Assembly: GCA_964558505.1 (NCBI GenBank)
Contig: CAZLEI010000010.1
Span: 1 to 41,774 of the forward strand
Source of the DNA: CAYMPW01 sp964558505
Lineage (GTDB): Archaea > Thermoplasmatota > Thermoplasmata > Methanomassiliicoccales > Methanomethylophilaceae
Direction of reading: 5' to 3'
DNA: 41,774 nucleotides
Part shown: positions 25,684 to 33,860 of the stretch, in pieces
How positions within the stretch are numbered: position 1 is the first letter of the stretch
Layout: each line of letters opens with the position of its first letter
The notes under the pieces: model-generated
What the model was told of the DNA's origin: nothing
The model's database searches: none
The model's input: the letters and a program-made list of their open reading frames with translations, nothing else
Translations under genes and position numbers: made by a program

Positions 25684-27212
25684 CCGGCGGGGGTATGGAC
25701 ATGAGCAGCAAAGAGGAATGCAAGAAGATCATCAAGCGCTACTCCCGTGCAAGGATACCGTTCCTATCCGTGGACACCGTAGAGCGCGGACGCGCCCTGT
25801 CTCTCATAGAGTCGGTGGCTTCCAGCCTCTCGATGCACTTCTATGTGCACTCGATGTCATCTGGAACATGTGACATCGTCACGGGCAAGACTGTCAACGA
25901 GGGCAGGACCATCCTGGACGCCGTGGATTACATGAGCGACCAGATGAGGAAGCGCGGCAATCTGACGTTGGTGCTCACCGAGGCCCCCAACATATCGTCC
26001 GACAATCCCGATGCGCGCATGCTCCTCGACCTGGTATCGCTCGCCAGCGAGTCGGGCGGGATGATAATCATAATCTCCAACGATCCGGTGTGGAACCGCA
26101 TACAGAGGCTCGGCATGCGCATCACGCTGGACCTCCCCGACGACGGCGAGATGTTCGACATAGTGAACGGCTACATCGAAGCGTACCGCGGCCGCGTCGC
26201 CATCGAATGGGACGAGGCCGACATCAAAGAGGCGGCCTCGCTCCTGGTGGGGGCGACGGCCATCGAAGCGCAGAATGTCATTACTTCGCTGATAGCCAAC
26301 GGTTCTGTGGGCAAATCGGATATGGACGAGGTGAGGTTCTCCAAGGACCGCCTGTTCTCCGATATCTCTGGATTGGAGAGGATAGCCGTAGACGACCTCC
26401 AAGAGGCGGTGGGCGGGCTGGACAATCTCCGGTCCTGGCTCGAGGAGAAGAAGGTGCTGCTCCAGCCGGAGAAGCGCAAGACGATGAAGATCAAAGGGCT
26501 CCAGACTCCGCGCGGTGTGATGCTGGTGGGGGTGCCGGGGTGCGGGAAGTCCCTGTCCGCCAAGACCATAGCCGCCCAATGGAAGCTTCCGCTGTACCGT
26601 TTGGATTTCGCCACCGTGCAAGGCAGTTACGTGGGTCAGTCCGAGCAGCAGCTGAGGAATGCCCTGATGGCCGCGGAGACGGTATCGCCGTGCATACTTT
26701 GGATAGACGAGATCGAGAAAGGACTGGTGTACAACAATTTCGACAGTTCGGGTGTTTCCACCAGAATGGTGGGCCAATTCCTGTTCTGGTTGCAGGAGTG
26801 CAAGAAGCAGGTGTTCGTGGTGGCCACGGCCAATGACGTGTCCAAGCTGCCGTTGGAATTGCTGAGGCGCGGAAGGTTCGACGAGCTGTTCTTCCTGGAC
26901 CTGCCGATGCCTGAAGAGCGCAGGGAGATTATAGGGATCTACATGCACAAGTATCTGGATATGGATCCCGGCTCGGACCTCATGGAAGGACTGGTGGCGA
27001 TGTCGGAAGGATTCACCGGCGCGGACATAGAAGCGGCGGTGCGCGAGGTGGCCTATCATGTACTGGCAGATGATGGTTACATCCTGACCGACGAAAGCCT
27101 CCTGACGGAGTTCCGCAGGATCGTCCCGCTGTCCAAGACCAACCCCGAGAGGATAGAGGCCATACGCGCATGGGGAAGGGACCGGGCGGTCCCTGCCAGC
27201 AGGAACCGTTGA
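25680..27212 (+). CDS. Ycf46-like AAA+ ATPase
   Basis: 510 residues. The N-terminal third (about residues 10-200) resembles the Ycf46 N-domain (RARIPFLSVDTVERGRAL, then LVLTEAPN). The AAA+ module has Walker A GVPGCGKS near 283, Walker B CILWIDEIEKG near 340, sensor 1 VVATAND near 383, the arginine-finger segment LRRGRFDELFFLDLP near 395, and sensor 2 GFTGADIEAAVREV near 445. The WKLPLYRLD and GQFLFWLQE segments are also Ycf46-typical. The family is found in chloroplasts, cyanobacteria and many prokaryotes, and its role is poorly defined. ATG 25680 is chosen for its ATGA overlap; ATG 25695 or 25701 are possible. The frame is open upstream to 25137, but that part is out-of-frame shadow of the previous gene. 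Confidence 0.88.
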   Translation: MTGGGMDMSSKEECKKIIKRYSRARIPFLSVDTVERGRALSLIESVASSLSMHFYVHSMSSGTCDIVTGKTVNEGRTILDAVDYMSDQMRKRGNLTLVLTEAPNISSDNPDARMLLDLVSLASESGGMIIIISNDPVWNRIQRLGMRITLDLPDDGEMFDIVNGYIEAYRGRVAIEWDEADIKEAASLLVGATAIEAQNVITSLIANGSVGKSDMDEVRFSKDRLFSDISGLERIAVDDLQEAVGGLDNLRSWLEEKKVLLQPEKRKTMKIKGLQTPRGVMLVGVPGCGKSLSAKTIAAQWKLPLYRLDFATVQGSYVGQSEQQLRNALMAAETVSPCILWIDEIEKGLVYNNFDSSGVSTRMVGQFLFWLQECKKQVFVVATANDVSKLPLELLRRGRFDELFFLDLPMPEERREIIGIYMHKYLDMDPGSDLMEGLVAMSEGFTGADIEAAVREVAYHVLADDGYILTDESLLTEFRRIVPLSKTNPERIEAIRAWGRDRAVPASRNR

Positions 27213-27980
27213 TCAGTCAGTGTAGGTCTTCGCGGGTTTGCCGTTCTTCTTGTTGAGGTACAGGCCCGCACATGACATCGCGAGGCCCAGGCCCCAGATC
27301 CCGAGGCTCAGCGGAAGGTTGTACAGCGTGATGCAGACCATTGCTCCTGCTCCCACGAGGACCAGTCCGACTATCAAGACGAGCCATTTGGCTATCATCT
27401 TCGATGAATCATTGAACGATCCGGATGGTTTGTACCGTGTCCTCACGGGCGACGGTGCGGACGGTCTGCAATTCACTTTGCTCCCGCATTCGGAGCAGAA
27501 CATCGAATCATCCTCGAGCGCCGAGCCGCATTCGGAGCATCTCCTCCCTGTCGCGGATGCGATATCGGAGACAGGTTTCCCGCATTCTTGACAGAACGTG
27601 TCGTCTTCTTCGAGTTCGGAATCGCAGTATTCGCATCTTCTGGGCTCAGGTTTGATCGGCTGCTCCCTCAGTCCCGTGGCACCGTTGCGATCGCGGCCGC
27701 ACTCGGGGCAGAACACGCTGTCCTCATCCAGTGCTGCACCGCAGTTGATGCACGTCTTCCTGGGCACGGGAGAGGCATATTGCTCTTGGATGGGCGTTAC
27801 GGGAATCGTCTCGTGAAACGAGTCGACCTTGCACCCGTTCCCCTGATCATTGCAGAATGGGTTGAAGGAATCGTCGCGGCCCGGGTTCATCGAACTCGGA
27901 TCATTCATCGATGCACCGCATCTGTCGCAGGTGGGCATGCCCGGGAGGACCAGGGCGCCGCATTTGCCGCAGGTGGGCAT
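27213..27980 (-). CDS. Membrane protein with four zinc ribbons
   Basis: 255 residues. Four CxxC-(about 10)-CxxC zinc ribbons: CGKC/CDRC near residue 4, CINC/CPEC near 80, CEYC/CQEC near 117, and CSEC/CSEC near 148. A linker and two C-terminal hydrophobic helices (about 193-240) follow. The start is the ATG at 27980 (MPTCGKCG), which overlaps the stop of the upstream surface-protein gene by 1 nt; the longer frame to 28160 is an artefact. Its stop abuts the AAA+ stop as TGATCA. The role is unknown; such proteins are common in these archaea. Confidence 0.8.
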   Translation of the reverse strand: MPTCGKCGALVLPGMPTCDRCGASMNDPSSMNPGRDDSFNPFCNDQGNGCKVDSFHETIPVTPIQEQYASPVPRKTCINCGAALDEDSVFCPECGRDRNGATGLREQPIKPEPRRCEYCDSELEEDDTFCQECGKPVSDIASATGRRCSECGSALEDDSMFCSECGSKVNCRPSAPSPVRTRYKPSGSFNDSSKMIAKWLVLIVGLVLVGAGAMVCITLYNLPLSLGIWGLGLAMSCAGLYLNKKNGKPAKTYTD

Positions 27981-29077
27981 CAAGCCCGCCTCCTCAGGAT
28001 CACCAGGAGCCCGACCATGGCCAATGCCGCTATCGCGATCTCGGCGATGGCAACTGTGGGATATGTCATGTCCTGGCTCCATTTGGCGAAGATCGTGGTG
28101 TTGGCGTCTATCGGTTTGGTGAAGTCGAAGGCAGTCGTGTGGTCCTTGTCGGCATACCATCCTCCGAAGATGTATCCGGCCCTGGTTGCATTTTCAGGAC
28201 CGCTTACCGTATCTCCTCTGAAAACAGTCTTGTCCTCGACGCTGCCGTAGGCACCGCTGAAGTTCACGCTGCATTGCCATACGGCATAATATGTCACGTT
28301 GCCGTGAACCTCGGGCGTGGTCTTGACGGCATCTCTGCCGGTCTTCGAATCGGCCCAGAATGCGAAGCTGCAATCGCTGAGTTTGACGGTGACATTGCTG
28401 CCGGAGGGGAGCGTGACGGTCTTGCCGTACTCCACGCTGACGGAGCTCTGCGATCCAGAGCCTCCGTTGCTGTCGAAAGTGATCGTGTAAACGATGGCCT
28501 TCCATGTGGCATAGACGGTCATGTTGCTCGTGACATTATCGAGCTTTGTTATCTTGGCGGAGCCTCCGCTGGCCTTCGACCAGCCGGCGAATTCCTTGCC
28601 CGCGGGCGCGGTGAACATGTTGTCCTTCAATGTCAGGTCTTGTCCGCGGATGACATTGGAATTGGTCATCGTGCCTGTCCCTCCGCCGTTGTTGTAGGTC
28701 ACGGTGTGCTGCCATATGGCGTACAGGGTTATGTTACCGGTCGGAGTGTACGTGGAGCTCACGGTATTCGCGGAGGTGCTGCTCGTGCCCCATCCCACGA
28801 AGGAGGATGACGACGGCCCTGTTAAGCCAGATCCGTTGTCCAGGTCGATGGGGGCGCCGTCTGCGCTTTGCGTTTGAGCATCGGGTGCAGTTCCATTGCC
28901 GCCGTTGATGTTGTAACTTACGGTGTATGTCGCCCCGTCGCACATCTCCTCCTGGCCGTCGATCACGCAAACCGCGACAGCGCACAGCACGACGGCTGCC
29001 GCGATGATGAAGGCTCTCTTGGCCATCTTCGAATGTGCGGTCATCTTCTCGGAATGCTCATGTTCGGGACGGGACAT
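27980..29077 (-). CDS. InlB-repeat (Listeria-Bacteroides repeat) surface protein
   Basis: 365 residues. An N-terminal hydrophobic helix (about 20-40) exports the protein. Four InlB B-repeat beta-grasp modules follow (about 50-335), each starting with a YTVSYNINGG-type strand and ending in a LYAIWQ, VYATWK, YYAVWQ or FAKWS strand, with FxGWG/FAGWS in the middle. A C-terminal helix with the tail RRRA anchors it. Such repeat proteins are adhesin-like and abundant in gut Methanomassiliicoccales. The ATG at 29077 lies about 26-28 nt from an AT-rich TATA element, so it is probably leaderless. It is translationally coupled to the zinc-ribbon membrane protein. Confidence 0.87.
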   Translation of the reverse strand: MSRPEHEHSEKMTAHSKMAKRAFIIAAAVVLCAVAVCVIDGQEEMCDGATYTVSYNINGGNGTAPDAQTQSADGAPIDLDNGSGLTGPSSSSFVGWGTSSTSANTVSSTYTPTGNITLYAIWQHTVTYNNGGGTGTMTNSNVIRGQDLTLKDNMFTAPAGKEFAGWSKASGGSAKITKLDNVTSNMTVYATWKAIVYTITFDSNGGSGSQSSVSVEYGKTVTLPSGSNVTVKLSDCSFAFWADSKTGRDAVKTTPEVHGNVTYYAVWQCSVNFSGAYGSVEDKTVFRGDTVSGPENATRAGYIFGGWYADKDHTTAFDFTKPIDANTTIFAKWSQDMTYPTVAIAEIAIAALAMVGLLVILRRRA

Positions 29078-29100
29078 CGGATGTGCATGATTATGGAAGA

Positions 29101-29110
29101 TAATAATATT
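29101..29110 (-). promoter_or_regulatory. TATA box of the surface-protein gene
   Basis: Reads AATATTATTA on the minus strand, about 27 nt upstream of the ATG at 29077. It may also drive the divergent hydrolase at 29179, with a leader of about 45 nt. Confidence 0.5.
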
Positions 29111-29178
29111 GACGATTCCCCATCGATGTCCCTCATCTCGACGAACAGTTTTTCCGCCATCCTACGTTATGCCCGATC

Positions 29179-30027
29179 ATGCACCAGGGATACACCCAGA
29201 CCCGCCACGGATGGATGGCGTATTTCGTCAGCGAGGGGGCCGGACCTCCCGCGGTGTTCGTGAACGGAGGCCCCGGCATGCCATGCTCTCCGGATGTGGC
29301 CGATGCATTGAGGCTGCCCCTGCCCATCGTGTTCTACGACCAGACAGGGTGCGGGCTGTCCGATCCCGACGAAGACGGGACGCTGGACCACCATGTCGAA
29401 GACCTGGAGGACCTGGCAGACGGCCTGGGATTGGATGCATTTCCGCTGATCGGCGTGTCCTGGGGGGCGGCCGTGGCCTTGGAGTACGCCCATAGGAATC
29501 CGACGAGGGTGTCGAAGCTGGTCCTCGGTTCGCCGTTCATCAGCGCGTCCGATTGGAATGCCGATCAGAGGAAGAATGTAGAGGAGATGGACGAGCCGTA
29601 CCGCGGCATCATGCTGGCACTGATAGATGATGAAGTCATGGATGCCGGTTTCGACGAAGCCCACGCCAGATACATAATGGCCCATTCGACGTTGGATCTC
29701 GATGAGGCCGCCGAATGTCTCCGCGGGATGGACAACCCCGCATACAGGCGGATGTGGGGCGTCTCGGAGGCGAAGTGCACAGGCTCGCTGAGGGATACGG
29801 AGATCTCCAGTCGTCTGGAAGATGTGAAGGCGGACACGCTCGTGTACTGCGGCGACAGGGACGAGCTCCGCCCGGAGACGGCAGCACGTTATGCAGGCAT
29901 GGTGAAGAACGGACATCTGTTCGTGGCACCGGGGAGCGGGCACGGGGTGAACCACGACTGCCCGGAGGTCCTCGGGAAGGTACTGGAGGCATTCTTGGCA
30001 GATGATCGGGGTATTTCAAAACGATAG
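29179..30027 (+). CDS. Alpha/beta hydrolase, proline iminopeptidase-like (S33)
   Basis: 282 residues. The oxyanion motif NGGPGMP near residue 30 corresponds to HGGPG of proline iminopeptidases, with its His replaced by Asn. YDQTGCGLSD follows near 53, the nucleophile elbow GVSWGA near 95, the acid in CGDRDEL near 235, and the catalytic His in GSGHGVNHD near 256. It would release N-terminal proline from peptides or hydrolyse related amides in the cytoplasm; the substrate cannot be told from sequence. The ATG at 29179 is the best start, with no clear ribosome site. It lies at the border between the core-like region and the AT-rich defence island. Confidence 0.85.
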   Translation: MHQGYTQTRHGWMAYFVSEGAGPPAVFVNGGPGMPCSPDVADALRLPLPIVFYDQTGCGLSDPDEDGTLDHHVEDLEDLADGLGLDAFPLIGVSWGAAVALEYAHRNPTRVSKLVLGSPFISASDWNADQRKNVEEMDEPYRGIMLALIDDEVMDAGFDEAHARYIMAHSTLDLDEAAECLRGMDNPAYRRMWGVSEAKCTGSLRDTEISSRLEDVKADTLVYCGDRDELRPETAARYAGMVKNGHLFVAPGSGHGVNHDCPEVLGKVLEAFLADDRGISKR

Positions 30028-30056
30028 AGTTTTGCAACAATCATCCAATCATGATA

Positions 30057-32660
30057 TCAAGGGTGCGGGAAGTGTGGCGTAACGTTTCTTCTATCGGTTT
30101 TCCAGCCCATCTTTGCGAAGATCTCTTTGATGTCGTCCTCTGATGACAACCCAGTGATTTCGAGTGTACCGGATTCAATGGCCTGGTTCATCACGTCTTC
30201 TTTGTATGCCAGACGTTGATAGATTTCATCATCTAATGATTTGGAGGCCGATGGATCATTCATGTTTGTCAAGCGAACTTTGAGGAATCTGTGTTGCGTG
30301 TACTCATTATCTTTTAGGCCAAGCCTATGTATGCGGTCTTTGGACTGAAGGAGATGGACGAGGTTGTAGCTGTATTCAAAATAGATTGTATCATGGCAGA
30401 CACTATGCAGAGAAACTGATTCTGCTAAGGTATGTGGGTTGGTAATTAGCACAGAGAATTCTCCCGATTTGAAATCAGTGATGATCTTGGTACGGGTTTC
30501 ATACGGAGTGGATCCATCTATGATGCGGCAATCGATTCCGGAATCATGGATCATGGATGATAGGTTCTCTATCGATTTACGGAATATGCACCATACGATT
30601 ACCGTCTTCCCCTCTGAAACTATGGATTTGACAAGATCCACGCATCCTTTGGTTTTCGATGTTATTCCGATTTTATCTACATACGGTTTAAGATGGGACA
30701 TCGTCGGCATCAATTCGATTGCTGACGTATTAATCGTCGGCGGGTTGTCCTCCATGGGAATTTCTTCGAACGATTGTATGATTTCTTCTGAAATCTTTTC
30801 GTTCAATAGCATCCTGGGATCAGATTCTGCCTGCAAAATACGTACTATGAGGGACAATGGATTCTGAGAACACACTCTTTGAATCTGATTGTACAGTTCT
30901 ATCTCTTCTTGAGTGCTGTCATAATAGAAATCCAAATCATCAAGGGGCGGGACGATTCCGAGCTCTTTCTTACTGGTCCTGCAGTAGAATGGCTGTATTC
31001 TGTCGTTTATGTCCTCGACCATGGTGATATCAGGTTTCTCTAGGGTTGATAAATCATATCTGAAGTATGATTGGTATTCCTTCGGAAACAATATGTTGAG
31101 TAGGCTGTACAAATCGGCATATGAGTTGGGTATCGGTGTGCCGGTGAGGATCAACGTACGTACTGCATTTCTGGAGACGATTTTGGCAGCTTCAGTTCTC
31201 TGTGTGCTCCAGCCTTTGATATAGTGTCCCTCATCAAATACCAAAAGACATTTAGACGCCAGATATTCGTCAATAGCATTTGCGTATTTACGTAGACTCT
31301 GATAGTTGATCAGGATGATATCTGATATTGAATATTCTTTGTAAAATGCGGACAGGCCGGACTGCCCACTGTGGCCTCTGGCATCAAATGCTTTGGCGGG
31401 ATGCCCGAACGTTATCTCGTATTCTGTTATCCATGAATCGAATGAGTTCAAAGGACAAATTATGACAAGCTTGTTGCATTCGTGCCTTTTCTTCAAAAAG
31501 GCGAAAACACCCAGTACAGATGCGGTTTTACCAGATCCGGGGACGGAGAAGTTACCGGCTTTTTTCATGGAATACATGAAGAACGAATCCCACATTTGTC
31601 TATCATAGAGCTTTCTTTCAAGAATTGTGTTCAAAACCTCTTTGTATTCTTCGAATTCTGGGACTAAATTTTTATTACGATTTTTAATGTCGAGGCCGAG
31701 TCTTCTTCTCTTCTCGATTATCAGATCGTGGGATTCTATGTAATCATTAAGGGATTCAGATATATGGAGAATCAGATGGTTTGATTGACAGTAGTCGGTC
31801 AACTTCTTCACAATTATACGGTAGTCTACGTAATTCAAACCCTCTTTGAATACGATGCATTCATCGGAGGATTTGATGTGATTTCTTATCTTGGATTTGT
31901 ATACGATACTGTAGTTGGATGGTGGGTCGTCGAGTCTGTTCTCAAATACCAGTTCACCGTCAGTGATACCAAGGTGGATGCAGTTGTCAGGGATGATTTC
32001 AATGTCCGAAGTATTTTCACAGGTCTTCAGAAACCCATTCAACTCGACTTGTATTAGTTCAGAAGGGTATCTTGCCACGATTCCTGATTTTTCATTGTTC
32101 CACAGGGCTTCAAATTTCTCTCTATGCCTATCGTCATCTCTGTATTCTCTGAAATCGAATTCTTCATAATTTATTTTAACAGCCGCCGCAGTTTCATTAT
32201 TGGAACCGAGCATAAGCATCGATTCACCATCGTAACCTTCGACATATGCCCATTTGGAATGGAATAATCCTTTACGCACCAGGGCTATTTTCATTTCTAC
32301 AATGCCCAGGGACATCAACCTTACGAGCATTTCGACGGAGTTGCTTTCATCCAATGTGAGATCTTCACGCATCCTGCGGACCAGCTCGTCATCATGAGAT
32401 TCAAAGGAAATCTCTCCCCTCAGCATGGCGTCGAAATCTTCAGGGCTCACCTCTTCCGATACCAGCAGTCTGTATTTGGAAGAGGGTTTCTTGGCGAATT
32501 CTTCCAGACCGCGAGCATACAGTGCAAGCGCTTTAGAAGAGAAATAGCATGAGACGCGATCCACTTTTTTGGCGGTCCTGAACATCGGGATGTAGAAATC
32601 CTTGTCAAGGTTCCACTCGTATGAATCATAGAATCCTGCGAGTGCTTGCAGCTCACTCAT
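30057..32660 (-). CDS. PLD-SNF2 family helicase, third gene of a putative defence operon
   Basis: 867 residues. N-terminal part (about 1-200): phospholipase-D-like domain with an HxK motif (H134, K136) followed by GSNN at 152-155, the pattern of an HKD nuclease half-site. From about 360: SNF2-type helicase with Walker A VPGSGKT (373-379), DEGH box (476-479), motif III TGTP (506-509), and a C-terminal RecA lobe with DGSTPYETR and the motif VI segment QSKDRIHRLG. It probably translocates on double-stranded DNA and may cut or remodel it. The ATG at 32660 overlaps the previous stop (ATGA), and AGGATGA lies just upstream. The region is AT-rich compared with the core genes. PLD plus SNF2 helicase recalls DISARM-type systems, but no DISARM methyltransferase or DUF1998 gene is next to it. 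Confidence 0.85.
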   Translation of the reverse strand: MSELQALAGFYDSYEWNLDKDFYIPMFRTAKKVDRVSCYFSSKALALYARGLEEFAKKPSSKYRLLVSEEVSPEDFDAMLRGEISFESHDDELVRRMREDLTLDESNSVEMLVRLMSLGIVEMKIALVRKGLFHSKWAYVEGYDGESMLMLGSNNETAAAVKINYEEFDFREYRDDDRHREKFEALWNNEKSGIVARYPSELIQVELNGFLKTCENTSDIEIIPDNCIHLGITDGELVFENRLDDPPSNYSIVYKSKIRNHIKSSDECIVFKEGLNYVDYRIIVKKLTDYCQSNHLILHISESLNDYIESHDLIIEKRRRLGLDIKNRNKNLVPEFEEYKEVLNTILERKLYDRQMWDSFFMYSMKKAGNFSVPGSGKTASVLGVFAFLKKRHECNKLVIICPLNSFDSWITEYEITFGHPAKAFDARGHSGQSGLSAFYKEYSISDIILINYQSLRKYANAIDEYLASKCLLVFDEGHYIKGWSTQRTEAAKIVSRNAVRTLILTGTPIPNSYADLYSLLNILFPKEYQSYFRYDLSTLEKPDITMVEDINDRIQPFYCRTSKKELGIVPPLDDLDFYYDSTQEEIELYNQIQRVCSQNPLSLIVRILQAESDPRMLLNEKISEEIIQSFEEIPMEDNPPTINTSAIELMPTMSHLKPYVDKIGITSKTKGCVDLVKSIVSEGKTVIVWCIFRKSIENLSSMIHDSGIDCRIIDGSTPYETRTKIITDFKSGEFSVLITNPHTLAESVSLHSVCHDTIYFEYSYNLVHLLQSKDRIHRLGLKDNEYTQHRFLKVRLTNMNDPSASKSLDDEIYQRLAYKEDVMNQAIESGTLEITGLSSEDDIKEIFAKMGWKTDRRNVTPHFPHP

Positions 32661-33859
32661 AGTTCATCCTGCAAATCCTTTACAAGTTGATCAAGGGTTT
32701 TCAGTTTCTCGCGTAATTCGTCTTTCTGATCCACAATCGAAAGTGCAACATGATCGATGGCAGATACTTTCATGATAGCAGCATCAATCAGATTCAAGGG
32801 GGCTTCCTTGGCATTCAGAGTGGAAATGCGTTCGAATTCGTTGGATAGTGTTCTATCGATTTTATTTTCCAGGGCAACATCATTGAGAATATGTTCAGAT
32901 ATTACCTTCTGGGTGATGGGCTCATCGATACTTCCGATTTTTTCAACAACAGCATCTACGATATTTGCCTGGTTTTCGATGAATTCCGGCGTTAAATCTG
33001 CATCTGCAATCTTGCGGTATTTTCTCACGAGTCTGGTGAGATCGCCTTTTCCATAGAGAAGTGTACAGAACATGGATTCCTTCAATGTCTCACGTTTTTC
33101 TTCATCAGGACATTTCTTGAGTATCGATTGCATTTCGACGAGAGGACCGTTGATATTCTGATTCACCGCGATGTAGAACTGTTTCGGAGCATTGATGAAC
33201 TCCAGATATTCCACCATCAGTTTCGCCACTTCCATCAATTTTTTGACTTCAGTCTCTTTTTGATCGATATATCTGGCATATTCTTTCACAGTGAATGCAT
33301 GTCCATCTTCTATCAGGTCCCTGTAGATGCCTACGAGACGATTAATGGGATCGTAGTCCACTTGCTTATCAGTACCGAGTTGGAGTGTCAGTTCCAAGGC
33401 CTTGATAGCTTTTTTACCGCCCTCGTCATTGTATGAGTACGGCAGTATTACAGCCTCGAAGTAATTGAATTCAGGATTATCGGCGCTCAACTCTCTCAAA
33501 CAGGTGAAACGTCTGTTGCCGTCCACGATACGACCATCATTCAATACAACTCCTGCTTCGCGTTGATTGTAGAGTTTTATGTTGTTCTTCGTTTTTTTGA
33601 AGGCATCGGTATTACTCTCTACTATCATTCCATGTATGGTGTTGTTGTATTCTGGGCTGTTGGGATCCAATGGCCCATGTTCTGATTCATACTTGCTTAT
33701 CCACGTCGCGATACGATCGTTCCGATCATTGTAGTACAAGCAATCCAGTCTTATCCTGTACACCTGGTACGAATCGGTAAGCCCGTCAATCGTGTGCTTC
33801 TTCGACAGATCAGTTTCAATAACGTAATCTGAATCAAGGATATTCTTTTCTGGCATCAT
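32657..33859 (-). CDS. ParB-like domain protein, second gene of a putative defence operon
   Basis: 400 residues. The N-terminal part has the ParB/sulfiredoxin-fold pattern: YQVYRIRLDCLYYNDRNDRI (31-50), then GRIVDGNRRFTCLREL (109-124) with the conserved DGNRR core. The remainder is helical, including a likely helix-turn-helix (about 180-220) and charged C-terminal coiled coil. ParB-fold proteins bind DNA and nucleotides (CTP in true ParB), and related domains act as nucleases or as DndB-type regulators. AGGAG stands 5 nt before the ATG at 33859; the gene begins 1 nt after the upstream stop and overlaps the helicase start by 4 nt. Role in the system is inferred. Confidence 0.8.
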   Translation of the reverse strand: MMPEKNILDSDYVIETDLSKKHTIDGLTDSYQVYRIRLDCLYYNDRNDRIATWISKYESEHGPLDPNSPEYNNTIHGMIVESNTDAFKKTKNNIKLYNQREAGVVLNDGRIVDGNRRFTCLRELSADNPEFNYFEAVILPYSYNDEGGKKAIKALELTLQLGTDKQVDYDPINRLVGIYRDLIEDGHAFTVKEYARYIDQKETEVKKLMEVAKLMVEYLEFINAPKQFYIAVNQNINGPLVEMQSILKKCPDEEKRETLKESMFCTLLYGKGDLTRLVRKYRKIADADLTPEFIENQANIVDAVVEKIGSIDEPITQKVISEHILNDVALENKIDRTLSNEFERISTLNAKEAPLNLIDAAIMKVSAIDHVALSIVDQKDELREKLKTLDQLVKDLQDEL

Positions 33860-33860
33860 T

